Program-made: the position numbers and the translations under genes
Notes under the pieces: model-generated
What the model saw: the letters and a program-made list of their open reading frames with translations, nothing else
The model's database searches: none
Told to the model about the DNA's origin: nothing
Part shown: positions 1 through 12,291 of the stretch, piece by piece
Layout: the number at the start of each line of letters is the position of its first letter
How positions within the stretch are numbered: position 1 is the first letter of the stretch
DNA from: Datisca glomerata
Taxonomy: Eukaryota > Streptophyta > Magnoliopsida > Cucurbitales > Datiscaceae
Length of the DNA stretch: 64,000 nucleotides
Direction of reading: 5' to 3'
NCBI GenBank assembly: GCA_003255025.1
Contig: QANY01007297.1
Coordinates: forward strand, 62,001 to 126,000

Positions 1-1400
1 TAGTCTTCTTTACCTGTGTTGGGGATTTACAAATTTGTTGATGGCCAAAAATGGGCAACAAGAAATCTAATGGAGGGTGGTACATCGATACTTTCCTCCA
101 CCTTTAACGATTACTCTTATACTGCCCCTAGAGGGGACTTTAGGGGCCTTCACCTTCGTTCACTACCCGGTGGCGTTATTCTCCTTCTTTTGGGGATGAC
201 CCTAACTAGAATCTTACAAATGGGGCACCCGGTCTTTTGAAATTAGTCTCTGATATGGCCCTGAATTTTCTAGGGGGCAATAATATTCGTGCAAGAGATT
301 GTCATGACTTGAACGGTGGTTGATACCATTTCCTCTTTCTCCAAGTTGTATCAGCGGTTACAACCACCGTGTCTTTACTCATTCCTTGGGTGGTCATGTG
401 GAGGGTAGTGTGTTCCTTTTATGATAGAGGGAAGGTAACCTTCCCTTTCATTCTGACTTCGTCGGCGTAGGATATCAGACCCTTTTTTCCTTTCGGGAGA
501 GGTGGGGATGACTTTACAATCGTCCCCTTAGATGGTACCAACTGTTTTTAACTAAAAAATTCAACAATACATATTTCAGTCTCTCTAGTGAAATGCATGG
601 GTCCTTCTTCCTGAGTGGGCATCTCTCAATCTTGACATCTATAAAATAGACAAAGAATCCTAAAGGTTAAGAATCGGGGCGTGTTTACCCCGCCTAAGTA
701 CCTCCAATGCCTAAGTCAACAGATGGTCGATATTCCAGTATAAAGTCATTAAGGGAGAATGAACATACGTCAGTTGGCAATTTGGGGAAGTATTTATACC
801 TGGATCCTCGAGGGCCATTGGTAGCATGTCGAAGAAGTCTTTATGAGGCGTATCTGGGAAGTTTTGTGGGACACGAGATCTATCCTTGATTGGACAGAAT
901 GAGTCAACCTTCCACGTAATTTGATATGCATTGATTGTCGATGTGCCTTTGAGGGGATGGGCTGGAGGCCGATGTGACATCTCGCCATGCCTATCGAGTG
1001 CTACCTATGTAGAGTAATGATGGCCTTGCTCTTGGGGATCACTGAGCTTTCTATACATACTCTATTCCTGTTCTTTTGGGTGCTCAGGTAGGCTTTTACT
1101 CCTTTCCTGTGGTAGGAAGTTTCCTAATGCGGTGTGACATGTGTCGTTGTGTCATTAATGCTTAGAAAAATTCTCATAACAGTGATCCTAAGAGAACTCC
1201 TCCATCAAACAAGGCAAGCTATTCCAAATGTAAGGATGGGCTTTCTATGATCTAGAAAAAAAGTTGTAAAGGTATGGTTCGATAAATTATAAACTTGTTT
1301 CGCTTTCGTAGTGAATAATATTCATACATACACATACTCATAATGTTTTAAATTATTTTCGAAAGTTGCTTGCCAATTGTTTGTGAATATTATGAGTTCA
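1..1400. other. Unassigned degenerate sequence
   Basis: No convincing gene. Short open frames occur on both strands, but none shows a domain I recognise. The moderately GC-rich composition with many broken frames resembles an old retroelement LTR or untranslated region, but no LTR pair, primer site or coding motif anchors that reading. It is left unassigned. Confidence 0.3.
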
Positions 1401-1429
1401 TTGCGTACATCACTATTATGGACTCAAAA

Positions 1430-2740
1430 AGCGATGATGTTCTGGTAGGAGAGGAAAATGTACATGTTTCTATTGATTTAGTCATGATTGATGATGCACC
1501 TCTACCTATACTAGTTCAGGATGGGCGACAAACATTGGGTTAGGCTGTGGGGTGTATGTGCTCTGGCCTGAACATCTAGTTAGATTTATAGAAGAAATAT
1601 GTTTTTGTGTTTATTAGTTATTTATAAGTTGTAAGGGTTTTGCGTGAAACACTTTTTTCTTTGTATTTAGGAGAAATCTCCCATGAAGAATGTTATAGAA
1701 AACCTACCGACTGCAGACATTCCACGGGCCCCAAAGTAACTCTATAGATGTGCCGAAAAGATGGACTATCGAATATGAGACAACCAGTTTTAGTTATAAG
1801 GCTAGAACATATTGTGATAAAGCTGATATCATCTAATTTTGTGAAATACGTGAGATATCATATAGTATAGTGTCATTTTATATCGATTAAGATGCTTATT
1901 AACCGATACAATAATTATATACATTTTTATAAGAGGATGCTCACTTCTTATATTTGAAGTTTTTTTGTAGGTCTGTTTACCAGAAGTTGGAAGAGCAAAA
2001 CATCATAGTTATTTTTTTTTTGCCGATCCATCGCTCATAGGTGCAGTATGAGGCAAGGTGGATGAGTGAGCACGTTACATTATCAATGTTTTGAGAGCCG
2101 TGCGACCTAAGAAATATGTTTTTACTCCATTTAGTTTCACGCTTCATTGGACACTAGTCATCAATGATGTTAACGAGAACTATGCATATTGCTTCAACTC
2201 TATTTCTGGTGTTAATCATAAAGACCCAAAAGAAGTTATTCCGAAGTAAGTTTTATTTTATAATTGAGATTAAAATGTGTTATGCATTATTGTGAATTTA
2301 TACTTTAATTTTTTTATTGCAGGGCCTTAAAGATCACAAGACCTATGAAAGGAAGTACAATTAGAAAATCCATGAATTGGGTAAAATCACATGTATTGAT
2401 TTATACATTTCTTTTTTGTATGTTATCATGTTTGAAATATTAATCAATATAATTAATTTTAGTGTCCTAAGCAACCTGGGAGCATTGAATATGACTATTT
2501 TATTATGCGTTTCATAAAAGAGATAATCGAGAATTGTCACAAGCGTGAAATGGCATGACACTAGTTACTGTTTCACTATATTTTATTCTATTGTGGTGTA
2601 CATTAGTTGACTAACGTACTTGTTACTTTTTTATGGGAGTTCAAGGATAAAATAATGTTTACACAAGAAGAGCTTGATGATGTACAGTCTAAATGGGCTG
2701 ATCATTTCACTGAATATATGTTCCAATTATGATAGTAGTA
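1430..2740 (+). pseudogene. CACTA transposon Ulp1-like protease gene, decayed
   Basis: Broken plus-strand exons translate to pieces typical of the Ulp1-type cysteine protease gene carried by plant CACTA (En/Spm) elements. About 1437-1610 reads like the region ending in a WPEHLV-type motif. About 2130-2240 contains FTLHWTLVIND, the catalytic-His segment. About 2462-2555 contains CPKQPGSIEYDYFIMRF, and 2645-2730 contains FTQEELDDVQSKWADHF. In active C48 proteases the third block has a catalytic Cys (ECGYYVM); here it reads EYDYFIM, so the nucleophile is gone. Stops and frameshifts separate the blocks, although intron-like gaps remain. It is an inactive remnant. The Ulp1 family assignment is fairly secure; exon borders are approximate. 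Confidence 0.7.
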
Positions 2741-2959
2741 GGTTACTTATATATGTTAAATTTTTTATGATTGTATATAAGTGATTTAGTTTAAAACGAA
2801 GGTTTTCATTATAATACAATACTAGCTTTAAACATTATAAGTGATTTACAAATTTTAGTAGCACTAATTTTTAACAATAGAGCTTATTCTGAATTAATCT
2901 AAAAAAATGTGGAGTTGATTATGTTGTAGTCATATTTCTGGTAGATATATTCTAGGTGG

Positions 2960-3410
2960 TCAGATTGCAGGACTGGGATAATGATAAAATAAGTACATAT
3001 ATTGCCAGATTTCTGCCTATTAATATGACAGTGCCTGCAAAACCATCGTATTTGTTCTGCTAATAAGACGTGTGGCTTAACGTAGGAAAAATATGGCAGT
3101 TTGTATACAAACCGTTGTATTTTTGCTTAACCAAGAATGATGATTTATAGACCAACCGTCTTTTTTATGCTACATATAATACAACGGTTGATAGACCAAC
3201 TGACATGTTTATGCTATATGTAATACATCGGTATGTCAACGAACCATCGTATTAGAAGAATTAAGGATGATAGTTGGTAGAACACCCATCGTTTATTGCC
3301 CACTTAAGCCCCCGTACCTCCATCGCACGTGAACATGATGCACATTTACGACAGTCCCTCAAACCATCGTCATCATAAATTGTCAAATTTTAACCCTAAA
3401 AAATTATCCC
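2960..3410. repeat. CACTA-type subterminal repeats
   Basis: Downstream of the Ulp1 remnant the sequence is crowded with short variants of AACCATCGTATT and ACAACGGTTG in both orientations (for example near 3040, 3109, 3152, 3182, 3240 and 3365). Clustered subterminal repeats in both orientations are characteristic of CACTA ends, where transposase binds. A clean CACTA terminus and target duplication were not found, so the element edge has probably decayed or been deleted. Confidence 0.55.
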
Positions 3411-3489
3411 ACGTCTTTTTTCTCATATTTTCTCCACTGTTTCTCACTTATTGATATTGTTTGTGTTTCATTATTTCTTCTTTGTTTCT

Positions 3490-4250
3490 TTCTAGGAGTT
3501 AAATCAATTAGAGTTTCGTGCTCAGATGATAATTTGAAAGATGGTAAGCCTTTATCCAGTGGTCGTGTAGAATGAATTGATCACGAACAATGGAAGCAAG
3601 CACAGCGCTACGTATTCGAAAATACCAATGAAATTCAACCATATATCAAGTAAGTAAAATAATCTCAATCTTTCATTTTTTTTGTTATGCTCCTTGGTTT
3701 TTATTATGTTTCTTTATTGTGTACTCTATTTGATTTTTTTTTTAATTTTTTTGCTGCTATATAGGCAACATGAATTCCTTGAGAAAGAAACATCCTAGCA
3801 ATCTCATAAGTAGCTACAAGATGAACGCAACCAAGCATTTATTTATTGGTTGTGTGATCAGGTAACTTAAATGATAATGATATATATACATATATATATA
3901 TATATATTCAAACATGTAAATTTTATAAAATACTTAACCATGGAATGTTACTGTAGGTTGCAAGCGATAGTGATGTCTTTATCAATAAAAATGTATCAAA
4001 TACACAAAGGTGGATAGCACACGGCCCATCTTATGAGGTAATCAAATATTTTGGTCACGTCATAAATGGATATCGATATCATACAAAATGTCATGATAAT
4101 GATCGATGTTTTCAGAACATTGGCGATAGTGTAGTGGCACAAAACACTACAGGAATTGAGTGCTTTAATTGCACTCAAGGATGGCATTTTATAGCAAAAC
4201 GCAATGAGAGGTGCATTTTTATGCGAGGGCAAAAGGTCAGGAATAAACAT
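3490..4250 (+). pseudogene. CACTA transposase fragment (DUF4218 end / DUF4216)
   Basis: Two exon-like blocks flank intron-like gaps. About 3540-3650 reads HEQWKQAQRYVFENTNEIQPYI, matching the 'RYVLFN..EVEPYI' end of the DUF4218 region of plant CACTA transposases. About 3770-3860 continues with a KE-rich linker and 'FIYWLCDQ'. About 3960-4240 reads NTQRWIAHGPSYEVIKYFGHVINGYRYHTKCHD, the opening of DUF4216. Several in-frame stops make it a pseudogene. In intact CACTA elements this part lies upstream of the Ulp1 gene. Here it lies downstream of one, so the two remnants are either two elements or a rearrangement. Confidence 0.65.
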
Positions 4251-4259
4251 CTCAAACCC

Positions 4260-4640
4260 TCCTAAATTAAACTAAAAGACATTGAACAAAAATCATTCTC
4301 TCGCAGTGCCTCTTTCTTCAACCCCTACTCACCCCACACGAAGCTCATAGAGAGCTTTCTCTATGATGAAGCTCACAGAGCTTTCTCTTTGTGAGACGAA
4401 GCTTTCTCTCAGCTCTTTCGTTCTTGCATGCATCTCTTGTAAATCTCTCTTTCATATCTCTGTCATAGATATTCTCTCACAGCTATTTCTCTGCGCTCTC
4501 TCTCGTAGCTACCTCTATCAGCTCTGTCCAGCTCTGTTTCATTGCTGGCTCTCTCTTGAAGCCCTCTATCTTAGTTCTCTGTCGAAGGTCTCACTCTAAG
4601 CTCTGTGGATTTCGTTTACAAGCGCAAATTCCTCCCAATA
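4260..4640 (+). other. CT-rich leader-like sequence
   Basis: This pyrimidine-rich block is dominated by CTCTCT and AGCTCT motifs and resembles a plant 5' untranslated leader. It contains a 78-codon open frame made almost wholly of Leu, Ser and Cys, which I regard as compositional. Its last part (CCTCTATCTTAG...AAGGTCTCA) recurs at about 7733-7765, just before the second copy of the repeat listed below. It could be a leader captured from a host gene; no following coding exon is recognisable. Confidence 0.3.
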
Positions 4641-4917
4641 CCAACTTCTCTTTGTTTCTGATAAATCCTTAATTCCATGCTATGCTTTAAATTTCCTATG
4701 ATGGGCTTTTAAAAATAATTCACTTTGTTAATATCTGTTATGAAATAAGCAAGTACTTTATTTTATCTTCATTTTGTTAATCTCTGTTTGTTTGTTTTCA
4801 TTGGTGGTTCAAAGTTGGAAGATTTTACTTTCTATTTCATGAGGAATATTGTGTCTGATTGGGTTTTGAGATTGTTGATTTCTCTTATGTTTGGTGCTCG
4901 TGAATTTTAGTGCTCGT

Positions 4918-5042
4918 GGTTTCTCTGATTATTGGTTTTATATATTTCTCTCTTTTGAATTTATTGAAGCATTCGCACTTTGCTTTTTTTCTCTCTCTAA
5001 TACTAGAACTTACTATCAAGGCATTACTACTAGGACATGTAG
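4918..5042 (+). repeat. Direct repeat, copy 1 (125 bp)
   Basis: This segment recurs in the same orientation at 7766-7890 with roughly nine bases in ten identical. The shared part runs from GGTTTCTCTGATTATTGG to GGACATGTAG. The copies flank about 2.7 kb that contains the receptor-kinase fragment. It has no coding signal. Confidence 0.7.
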
Positions 5043-7239
5043 TTTAGTTCTTGCTCCACTCCAGTTATAGCAAGGAAAACTAATTCTAAGCTCTAGTGAA
5101 AGCTATAAAAATTTGATAACATTGTTGATAAAAAAAAGCTTATTGATTTGGTTGGTATGTGAAGTTCTTATTGTTTCTGAATTTAGTGTTTGCTATTTCT
5201 CGTAATTGAATAATTTTTTGTCTGGTTCCAAGTGTAGTGTTGCTTCCTCATATGCAATGGAGTGGCATGACTCATTTTCTGTTGGCAATTTCTCTGAGTT
5301 ATATTGTTCATGTTTCAACTTATGAAATTTTGTTTTTGCCTAATGTGGTAGATTTTCACTAACTGACTTGGTCTTGGTCACTACTTGTAAAAGATCATTT
5401 CCCTACAGAGCTGGGACATGGAGACTGTAAATTGATGACTATTCACGCAAAAATGATGACAATTATGGGTTTTCCTTCTATTATGCTATCATTTGGTAAA
5501 GAAAACCTTTGTAGGAGCAAAGATGGTTTATTTCACTTTTTCCCAACATATATGTGCTCCAAAGATTGAGAGTCTATTGTCTTTAATATTAGAGCTCTAT
5601 CAAAGTTAGTTACTTCCTATGCGAAATTGAGTTTTTTCCTTCGATCCTTATTGTTTCTCTTACTTATATGGTGTAATAATTTTCTGATGGTATGCTTCTT
5701 TGTAGCAAAGAGTAAAGATCTCGATGACACTGATGATTGAATATTTTTCATCCATATTGTTCAGTTTGTCCCTTTATGAGGCTTCTAATTACCTTTTTGT
5801 TACATGGCTTACTTCTCTGAGCAGCTAAGAGTTTTCTCATTCGAGGTGTTCCAAGAATCTCCATGAGAAAAGATATGGAGGAGAAAATATACTTTATTGG
5901 ACCATATGTTTTTGGTATATTCCTGTGATGAAATTATTGAATCCCAATGCCTCTAGATACAACCTTCTTATGTATTTCCTTTATATTTGATTGGATTTCG
6001 ATTTTGGTCTTGGTAAAGGGTCTATGAGGCTAATCAGGCTTATGGTAAAATTAGTCCTATGTTTCAGGTTTGTGAAATTGGGTGAGATTATGGATATATT
6101 GTTTGTCTTACTTTTCCATTTCCCTAACTGTGAATTTCTAATGCAGTTTTTAATTCCATGTGCTTATTAGATCTTATTTGGTTATTTCTCTTAGTTTTGT
6201 CATGTTTTTTTCCAGACAGGCTTGCTTTTCCATTTCCTTAATTAGAGTTCGATTTGTGTTTCTAGCTGTTAAAAGGCTTGCTTTTATGACTATTTGTATT
6301 TTTGCAAGAAAATGTTTACTTTCATGACCTTGAGTTTGAATTGAGCCTTGTGACTGGTTTGATTTGTTATTCCAGGGAGATATTTTAACATAGTCCTTGT
6401 TTCTTCTTTTAGATTATCACTATTGTAGAATTAATCAGCTCTCCCATCAAGAACTAGTTATTGCTAAGCTTCCTGGTCTTTGTGAATGGTTTTCTATCCA
6501 TCCACTTGGTGCTAAGGTAGATGAAGTACATGTGAGTTGTCATTTAAGTCATTTTTCCTAATTGAAAATTGCCTTTATCAACTTATTAGCCTGATTTGAA
6601 GGTGGATGTACTACTCAGTATTTGTATTTGAATTTTTTTCTATCTATATATAGGTTTTCCTGTTCTAAAAAAAGCATTGACAGAATTTTGGAAATTGATT
6701 TATCTGTTCTGGTTTTCCTTTCTGCTCACTTTGTTGACTGCATAAATATTTAAACATGCTTCTTACATAATTGGGTCTGTGTATATGAATCCTTTGCACC
6801 TGATGGACTGTTTCAATATATGACGGTAGGTTGTGACAATTTTTTTCTGGTTATTCTATCATCTGCATTTATGGTTGGTCTTCTTGTGGCTTCTTCAATA
6901 TTTATGTCCTTGGTAAAAAGTTGAATACCTCTTCCATCTTATTATGATTTGTGAATCTATGATTTTGATAATCATGTGAAGTAAAATGATGTCCTTATTT
7001 AGGTAACTATTATGATATATTTACTAAAAAGAAGTTAGTTGGGGTCTGTATGAATGATGTATACATTCTTTTCTTTCTAGGATTTAGGGAAAGTAAAGCT
7101 TTAGATCCTAAGCAAGACAACTTTAATAGGATATGGCATTTGGGTCTTCTAGGTATTCGGTCTAAATTACTACTGCTAAATATTTTAAATTCAATGTGTT
7201 TAGTTTATGTTTCCAAGAATTTAGTTGGGGTTTGTCTGC
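5043..7239. other. AT-rich, intron-like stretch without a gene
   Basis: T-rich sequence without supported coding regions, terminal repeats or RNA genes. Base composition and scattered short polypyrimidine tracts resemble a long plant intron. The open frame at 7050-7361 (+) overlaps the better-supported minus-strand kinase fragment and shows no domain. Confidence 0.4.
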
Positions 7240-7335
7240 ATAGCCATAAGAACCAACAATTGCAGACATGCATTCAGATGTTCCAGTGTCTTGTAAGAAT
7301 TTGGCAAGCCCAAAATCTGCAACTTGAGCCTCAAA
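7240..7335 (-). pseudogene. LRR receptor kinase (CLV1/BAM-type) exon fragment
   Basis: The minus strand encodes about 32 residues with the kinase DFG segment: [18 protein letters not shown], then [14 protein letters not shown]. This is the signature of subfamily XI LRR receptor kinases of the CLAVATA1/BAM group, where it is followed by the APEY motif. Here homology stops right after GYGY-type residues and continues as unrelated ADKPQ. The upstream side reads as a polypyrimidine run ending in AG, which looks like a retained 3' splice site; I recall an intron in this part of the kinase domain in this group, but did not verify it. The fragment cannot encode a kinase. The captured genomic exon-edge interpretation is inference. 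Confidence 0.7.
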
Positions 7336-7507
7336 ATAAAAAATTAGCAAAATGTTATTGACTTAACATCTATATGAATGATCAAAGATGAACAATCATG
7401 GTGCAAATAACAAAGTCCTTTTACAGCTACAATTGTTGATTTCTTGTAGCATTGATTTAAGGTGCTTTACTACTTTTGATCTTTGATGTATGGTTTTATA
7501 TGCATTT

Positions 7508-7602
7508 GTTTGTTCATCTCTCTCTCTCTATCTATCTATCTCTATCTCTCTCTCCCCCCCTCTCTCTCTCTCTCTCACACACACACAAACACACACACAC
7601 AA
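7508..7602. repeat. CT/CA microsatellite
   Basis: Compound low-complexity run: CT repeats with CTAT interruptions, a short C tract, then CA repeats (CACACACACAAACACACACA). The open frame across it is compositional. Confidence 0.9.
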
Positions 7603-7765
7603 ATTACCTGGTTATTTTGTGCTTCCCTTCATCCTTCCAATAAGATTGGCTAAAGGCTTAGTACTGCTCCCTTTCATGGCAGGCTGAAGGCTTAGTGTTG
7701 CTCCCTTTTTCCTAAGCTTGCTCACTGTTTTCCTCTATATCTTAGCTCTCTCTCAAAGGTCTCAT

Positions 7766-7890
7766 GGTTTCTCTGATTATTGGTTTTATATATTTCTCTC
7801 TTTTAAATTTGTTAAAGCATTCACACTTTGCTTTTCTTTTCTCTCTAGTACTAAAACTTACTATCAAGGCATTACTACTAGGACATGTAG
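7766..7890 (+). repeat. Direct repeat, copy 2 (125 bp)
   Basis: Second copy of the 4918-5042 segment in the same orientation, with the same end points. The preceding CTTAGCTCTCTCTCAAAGGTCTCA also echoes 4570-4592. The duplication is therefore longer than 125 bp but interrupted. Confidence 0.7.
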
Positions 7891-8629
7891 CTCAATTCTA
7901 AATTTTTGTTTGTTTGATAACTTATTAGCTGTAAAATTATCTATTGAAAGCGTTATGTAAGTTGTTTATATACGATTTTCCACACTGTTTTGTTGTTTTA
8001 GTGAATAATAGTTGGTTGCATGTGCATTTGGCTAAAATATAAATGAAATTGAGATTTTTCTTTTGCTCTTCACCCATTAGTGTTCCACTGTGAAAGGTGA
8101 AATTGATGGACTTCTAACATTGCACGAATGATATTTTATGATACTTGAAGGTTTATTTAACATAATTGGGCTGTTCTTTAAAGAAAGAGCTTGTTCCTAA
8201 GGTTTATTTAGTCAACTTGTGCCTTTGTATTAAAAGAGAAGAATGTTATCTTATTTTTTTTTTGTTAATATAGCCAATTTTGTGGCTCTCTTATTCTATT
8301 TGCTTCTCATTTCTGGATTTCTGGTTTCTGAGGAATATTTTTTCTAGTTTGATTACTGTGTAATGCAGACCTCCTGACAATTATCGGCCATGTACCAACT
8401 AACTCATTCATTAAAATCATCTAGGTCTCACATCTGTGAATCATATATCTATTTTGTGTAGTTCAACAAAGTTATATTATTAAATTGTTGTGATATTGGA
8501 AACTTGAAAGCATATATGTTTATCCTTCTAGAATAAGACAAACATATTCAATGTAATATCTTATTAGTTATTGCCTTTTTAACTTTACCAATATGAGAAA
8601 AGTTAGTGTCTACTTTCTAGGATTTTAGT
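7891..8629. other. No gene seen
   Basis: AT-rich sequence between the repeat copy and the CACTA element. It has no supported open frame, repeat or RNA gene. Confidence 0.4.
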
Positions 8630-9968
8630 CACTACAACAAAAAAGGGGTTAGATGACGGGTAAACCCTGTCATTATAACCCTATATTGACGGCTGACCGA
8701 CTGTCATCTACTGGGATGTACCTTCCCCGTCATTAAAAAATCTCTATTTTTGGCCTTTAATTATGGGGATTATAAAGTCCCGCAAAAAAGATATTAGATG
8801 GCGGGAAATCCCCGTCATCTAAAAGTCCCGCAAAAATGCATTAAATGAGGGGGAACCTCCGTCATAAAAGATCCCATAATTTGTAAAAAAAATATCATTG
8901 AAAGGCAAAAACTGCCTTCTCATGACACAAAGCCAAGCCTTCCACCAGGACCCTAAACAAAATAAAACCTCAACCAATCATTTGATCATTAACATCTAAC
9001 AAGAAGATAATTGTCCTCTAATATAAATTGAATTTCAGAATAAATTACAATGCCGTCAATTATGCTTCTTAATTTCCAACTACAAAAATCATCTCCAAAT
9101 AATAAAGTAGTTAATACAGATATGAATTGAGATAATTGGGGTAAATTATGACTGGTATCTACCCATCTACGTGAATTTTTTATGTTGGGATCAAAGGGAA
9201 TAAATAATGCTGATCCTACTTACCAAAAATTTATTGAGTAAATAGCACTACATCATCAACAATGAAGTAGAAAGAGGAATGAATTATTTTCCAAATCAAC
9301 GAAATTACGCGACACGATAATGTAACCCTTAGTCGAAAAGCAAAGGAATCAAATGATCTTGGGCCTGACCACAGCTTAAGTTAACTCAATAAATTAAAAT
9401 TATTGCTTCAAGTTCAGCAAGACAGTAAAGCACAACGCAATAACAACTTTAAAGTTTCTCAGTCAGTAAGTAAACTACTCGAGTTGATCCTATATAAATT
9501 AGAATACTTATACCTCGCTATAGGTGGTTCTCCCCTTGCTCTCCAGCTTTTTACGAACTAAAAATAAGACAAATAGATATTATATGATGTCCTGCTCACA
9601 CTTAAATTTAAATCATCAGATATCAATTTAAGTTTATAACATATCAAGTTTCATGTATATGACAAAAAATCTGGATCAACACATGAGTATAATTAAGAGA
9701 CTCCATTAAAAGGATTTACCTATAATACTGAACATACACAATCATCCACCAACTGATGCAGCATGATTGCTTACAAATGCTGCAATATGAGTCTCTCTCG
9801 ATGACTGTTCCTCACCAAACCCACCAAGCGCATCACCCAAGTACATAATATCCATCGTGTTACAACAACTACCTTCCATACCAATGGTCTCCAATTCAAA
9901 ATTGTAAACATTAAAGCAATCATAAAAGTCAAGTATAGACCTTTTCTACTTACGGGCAACGTACAGTG

Positions 9969-10234
9969 TGTAAACTAACTAAAAACTCACTTGAAATATT
10001 TAACTTTTGTATTCCTCTAAGTTATGTTTTCAAATGAAATAACAAGGCTTTTATATAAACTCTACTCTTGCCAAAAAAACTGAAAAATAATTAAATCTAT
10101 CACCCATTGGCCTTTCATCTACAAACCTTTCATCTACCAAGACTTTTGACCTTTTATGTTTCCACTAACTTCTAAATTGTAACTTCTAAATTGAAAAAAC
10201 CCACTAAAAAATAACATTTAATGTTTATTCAACA
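9969..10234 (-). repeat. Copia 3' LTR (266 bp)
   Basis: Direct repeat partner of 12292-12553. It carries a 4-bp duplication (AACT) near its plus-strand left edge that the other LTR lacks, and a few substitutions, so insertion was fairly recent compared with the pol stops. Confidence 0.9.
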
Positions 10235-10250
10235 AAACTCCCCCATAAAC

Positions 10251-12274
10251 TTAAATGCTTCTACCATCCGTCATGCCAATCATTTTCTTGCATTCGTCGA
10301 GAAGTACTTTCGGTAGCGGTTTTGTGAAAATATCCGCAACTTGATCCTGACTTGCCACATGGACCAATTCCACACTTCCTTCCTTCACATGATCTCGGAT
10401 AAAGTAAAAACGAACGTCAATTTGTTTGCTTCTTTCATGGTTCACTGGATTCTTTACCAACTCAATTGCTGATTTGTTGTCAACTTGAATCACGGTTGCA
10501 GCTAGTTGCTTTAGCTCCATCTTGCTCAACAAATTTCTAAGCCATATTGCATGACATACACACCAAGATGCTGCCACATATTTAGCTTGACACGTCGAGA
10601 GCGTCACGATCAGTTGCTTTTTTGAAAGCCAAGTAAATGCAGTATCTCCCATAAAGAACACATATACCGATGTACTTTTTCGATCGTCTATGTCTCCGCA
10701 CCAATCGCTGTCGGAGTAGCCAACCAACTTATAATCTTCTGCTTTCGAGTAGAACAACCCGAGTGACACCGTTCCTTAGATGTACTGTAGGATTCGCTTC
10801 ACTGCCTTCCAATGTGAATAAACCGGCTCCTCCATGAACCGACTTATAATACCGACTCTTAATGAAAGATTCGGCCTTGTGTATGTGAGATAGCGAAGGC
10901 TTCCTACCAAACTCCGGTATCTACTCGCATCGACACGTTCTCCTCCATCGAACTTCGAGAGTTTTGCACCTGGTTCCATTGGTGTTGATACTGGGTTGCA
11001 ATTTGCCATCTTGTACTTCTTCAAAATCTCTTTTGCATATGTCTCCTGTGATACAAAAATACTCGTCTCTACTTGTGTAACCTCCAAACCAAGGAAAAAC
11101 TTCATCAAGCCAAAATCTGTCATCTCAAATTCCCATGTCATTGTACCCTTAAACTCTTCTATCATCTCATCATTGTTTCCCATAAAAATGAGGTCATCGA
11201 CATAAAGAGCAACAAATAACACGTTACCTCCATTCTTCTTTGCATAAAGGGCATGCTCGTAGGGACATTGCTTGAACCCGTTCTCCTTGAAATATGTATC
11301 GATACGTGTATTCCATGCCCGCGGTGCTTGCTTCAACCCGTAAAGCGCCTTCTTCAATTTTAGCACCTTCTTCTCTTCTCCAATTTTCATGAACCCGGGT
11401 GGTTGTTCGATGTAGACATCTTCTTCGAGCACACCATTCAAGAATGCCGACTTGACATCCATTTGAAATATTTGCCATTTGAATTGAGCAGCTTGTGAAA
11501 TGAGTAATCGGATTGTCTCCATTCTTGCAACATGAGCAAACACCTCGTCATAGTCGATTCCTATCTTTTGCTTGTATCCCTTCGCAACAAGTCTCACCTT
11601 GTACCGTTCTATCTCACCTTGAGCATTCATCTTTTTCTTGAACACCCACTTCACACCAATAGGCTGACTGCCTTTCGACAATTATGCTAGCTCCCATGTG
11701 TTGTTGCGGTCAATCACCTTAATCTCCTCATTCATGGCAGTTTGCCACTTCTTTTCTCGCACCGCCTCTTCAAAGCTGATATTTTCAGCATCTGCCAAAA
11801 GACATACAAGGTGTACCTCATTTGTCGCATCATACAAATCTTGCAAACATCGCATTTTTGGTTGTTGTGGTACATCTTCATCATCAGTAGTTTCAGAGTT
11901 TGTTGGTATACTTGTTGGTGCAACGATTGATGATTCTCCAACTTCGATGATAACCTCCGTCGAATTGTTCCAGTCCCACTCGCTTGCTTCATTTACTCGC
12001 ACATCACGACTCACCATCACCTTCTTGCTTATCGGGTCGAGTAGCTTGTACCATTTTGTCTTCTCATCATACCCAATAAAAATATACCTTTTTCTTTTGT
12101 CTTCGAGCTTCATTCTTTGTTGATCCGGTACATGTGCATAAACCACACTACCAAACACTTTGAGATGAGAAACTATCGGCTTTTGTCCGCTCCATGCCTC
12201 TTGTGAATGCTCCAGTTCTCGTAGTTCACCTTCGTTAGTCGTGGTAGCGGCATTTGACCCGTCACATTCGCCAT
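10251..12274 (-). pseudogene. Copia gag-pol remnant (IN C-term, RT, RNase H)
   Basis: Read on the minus strand from 12274. A short gag start (MANVTGQMPLPRL..ENWS) sits at the primer site. At about 12205 it jumps to the integrase C-terminal region (EAWSGQKP..HLKVFGSVVYAHVP). The RT follows, with 'GVKWVFKKK', 'QMDVKSAFLNG' and the catalytic LYVDDLIF box. The RNase H part (GYSDSDWCGD, TLSTCQAKYVAAS, ADIFTKPLP) ends at 10251. Two single-base stops interrupt the frame, one before the RT block at about 11680 and one before RNase H at about 10773; otherwise the frame is open. Lacking protease and the integrase core, it could not encode a full enzyme set. Confidence 0.9.
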
Positions 12275-12276
12275 TG

Positions 12277-12288
12277 GCTCTGATACCA
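12277..12288 (-). promoter_or_regulatory. Primer binding site, initiator Met-tRNA
   Basis: The minus strand reads TGGTATCAGAGC, complementary to the 3' end of plant initiator Met-tRNA. It lies three bases inside the 5' LTR (12292-12553) and just before the gag ATG. This fixes the element orientation as minus. Confidence 0.9.
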
Positions 12289-12291
12289 ATT

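Noticed and set aside
4363..4599. 78-codon Leu/Ser/Cys-rich frame
   Set aside because: CT-rich low-complexity sequence; no start context or homologous motif.
7050..7361. 103-codon plus-strand frame
   Set aside because: Overlaps the minus-strand kinase fragment, which has real family motifs; the plus frame has none.
11698..12123. 141-codon plus-strand frame opposite the copia pol
   Set aside because: Shadow of the copia integrase-RT coding strand.
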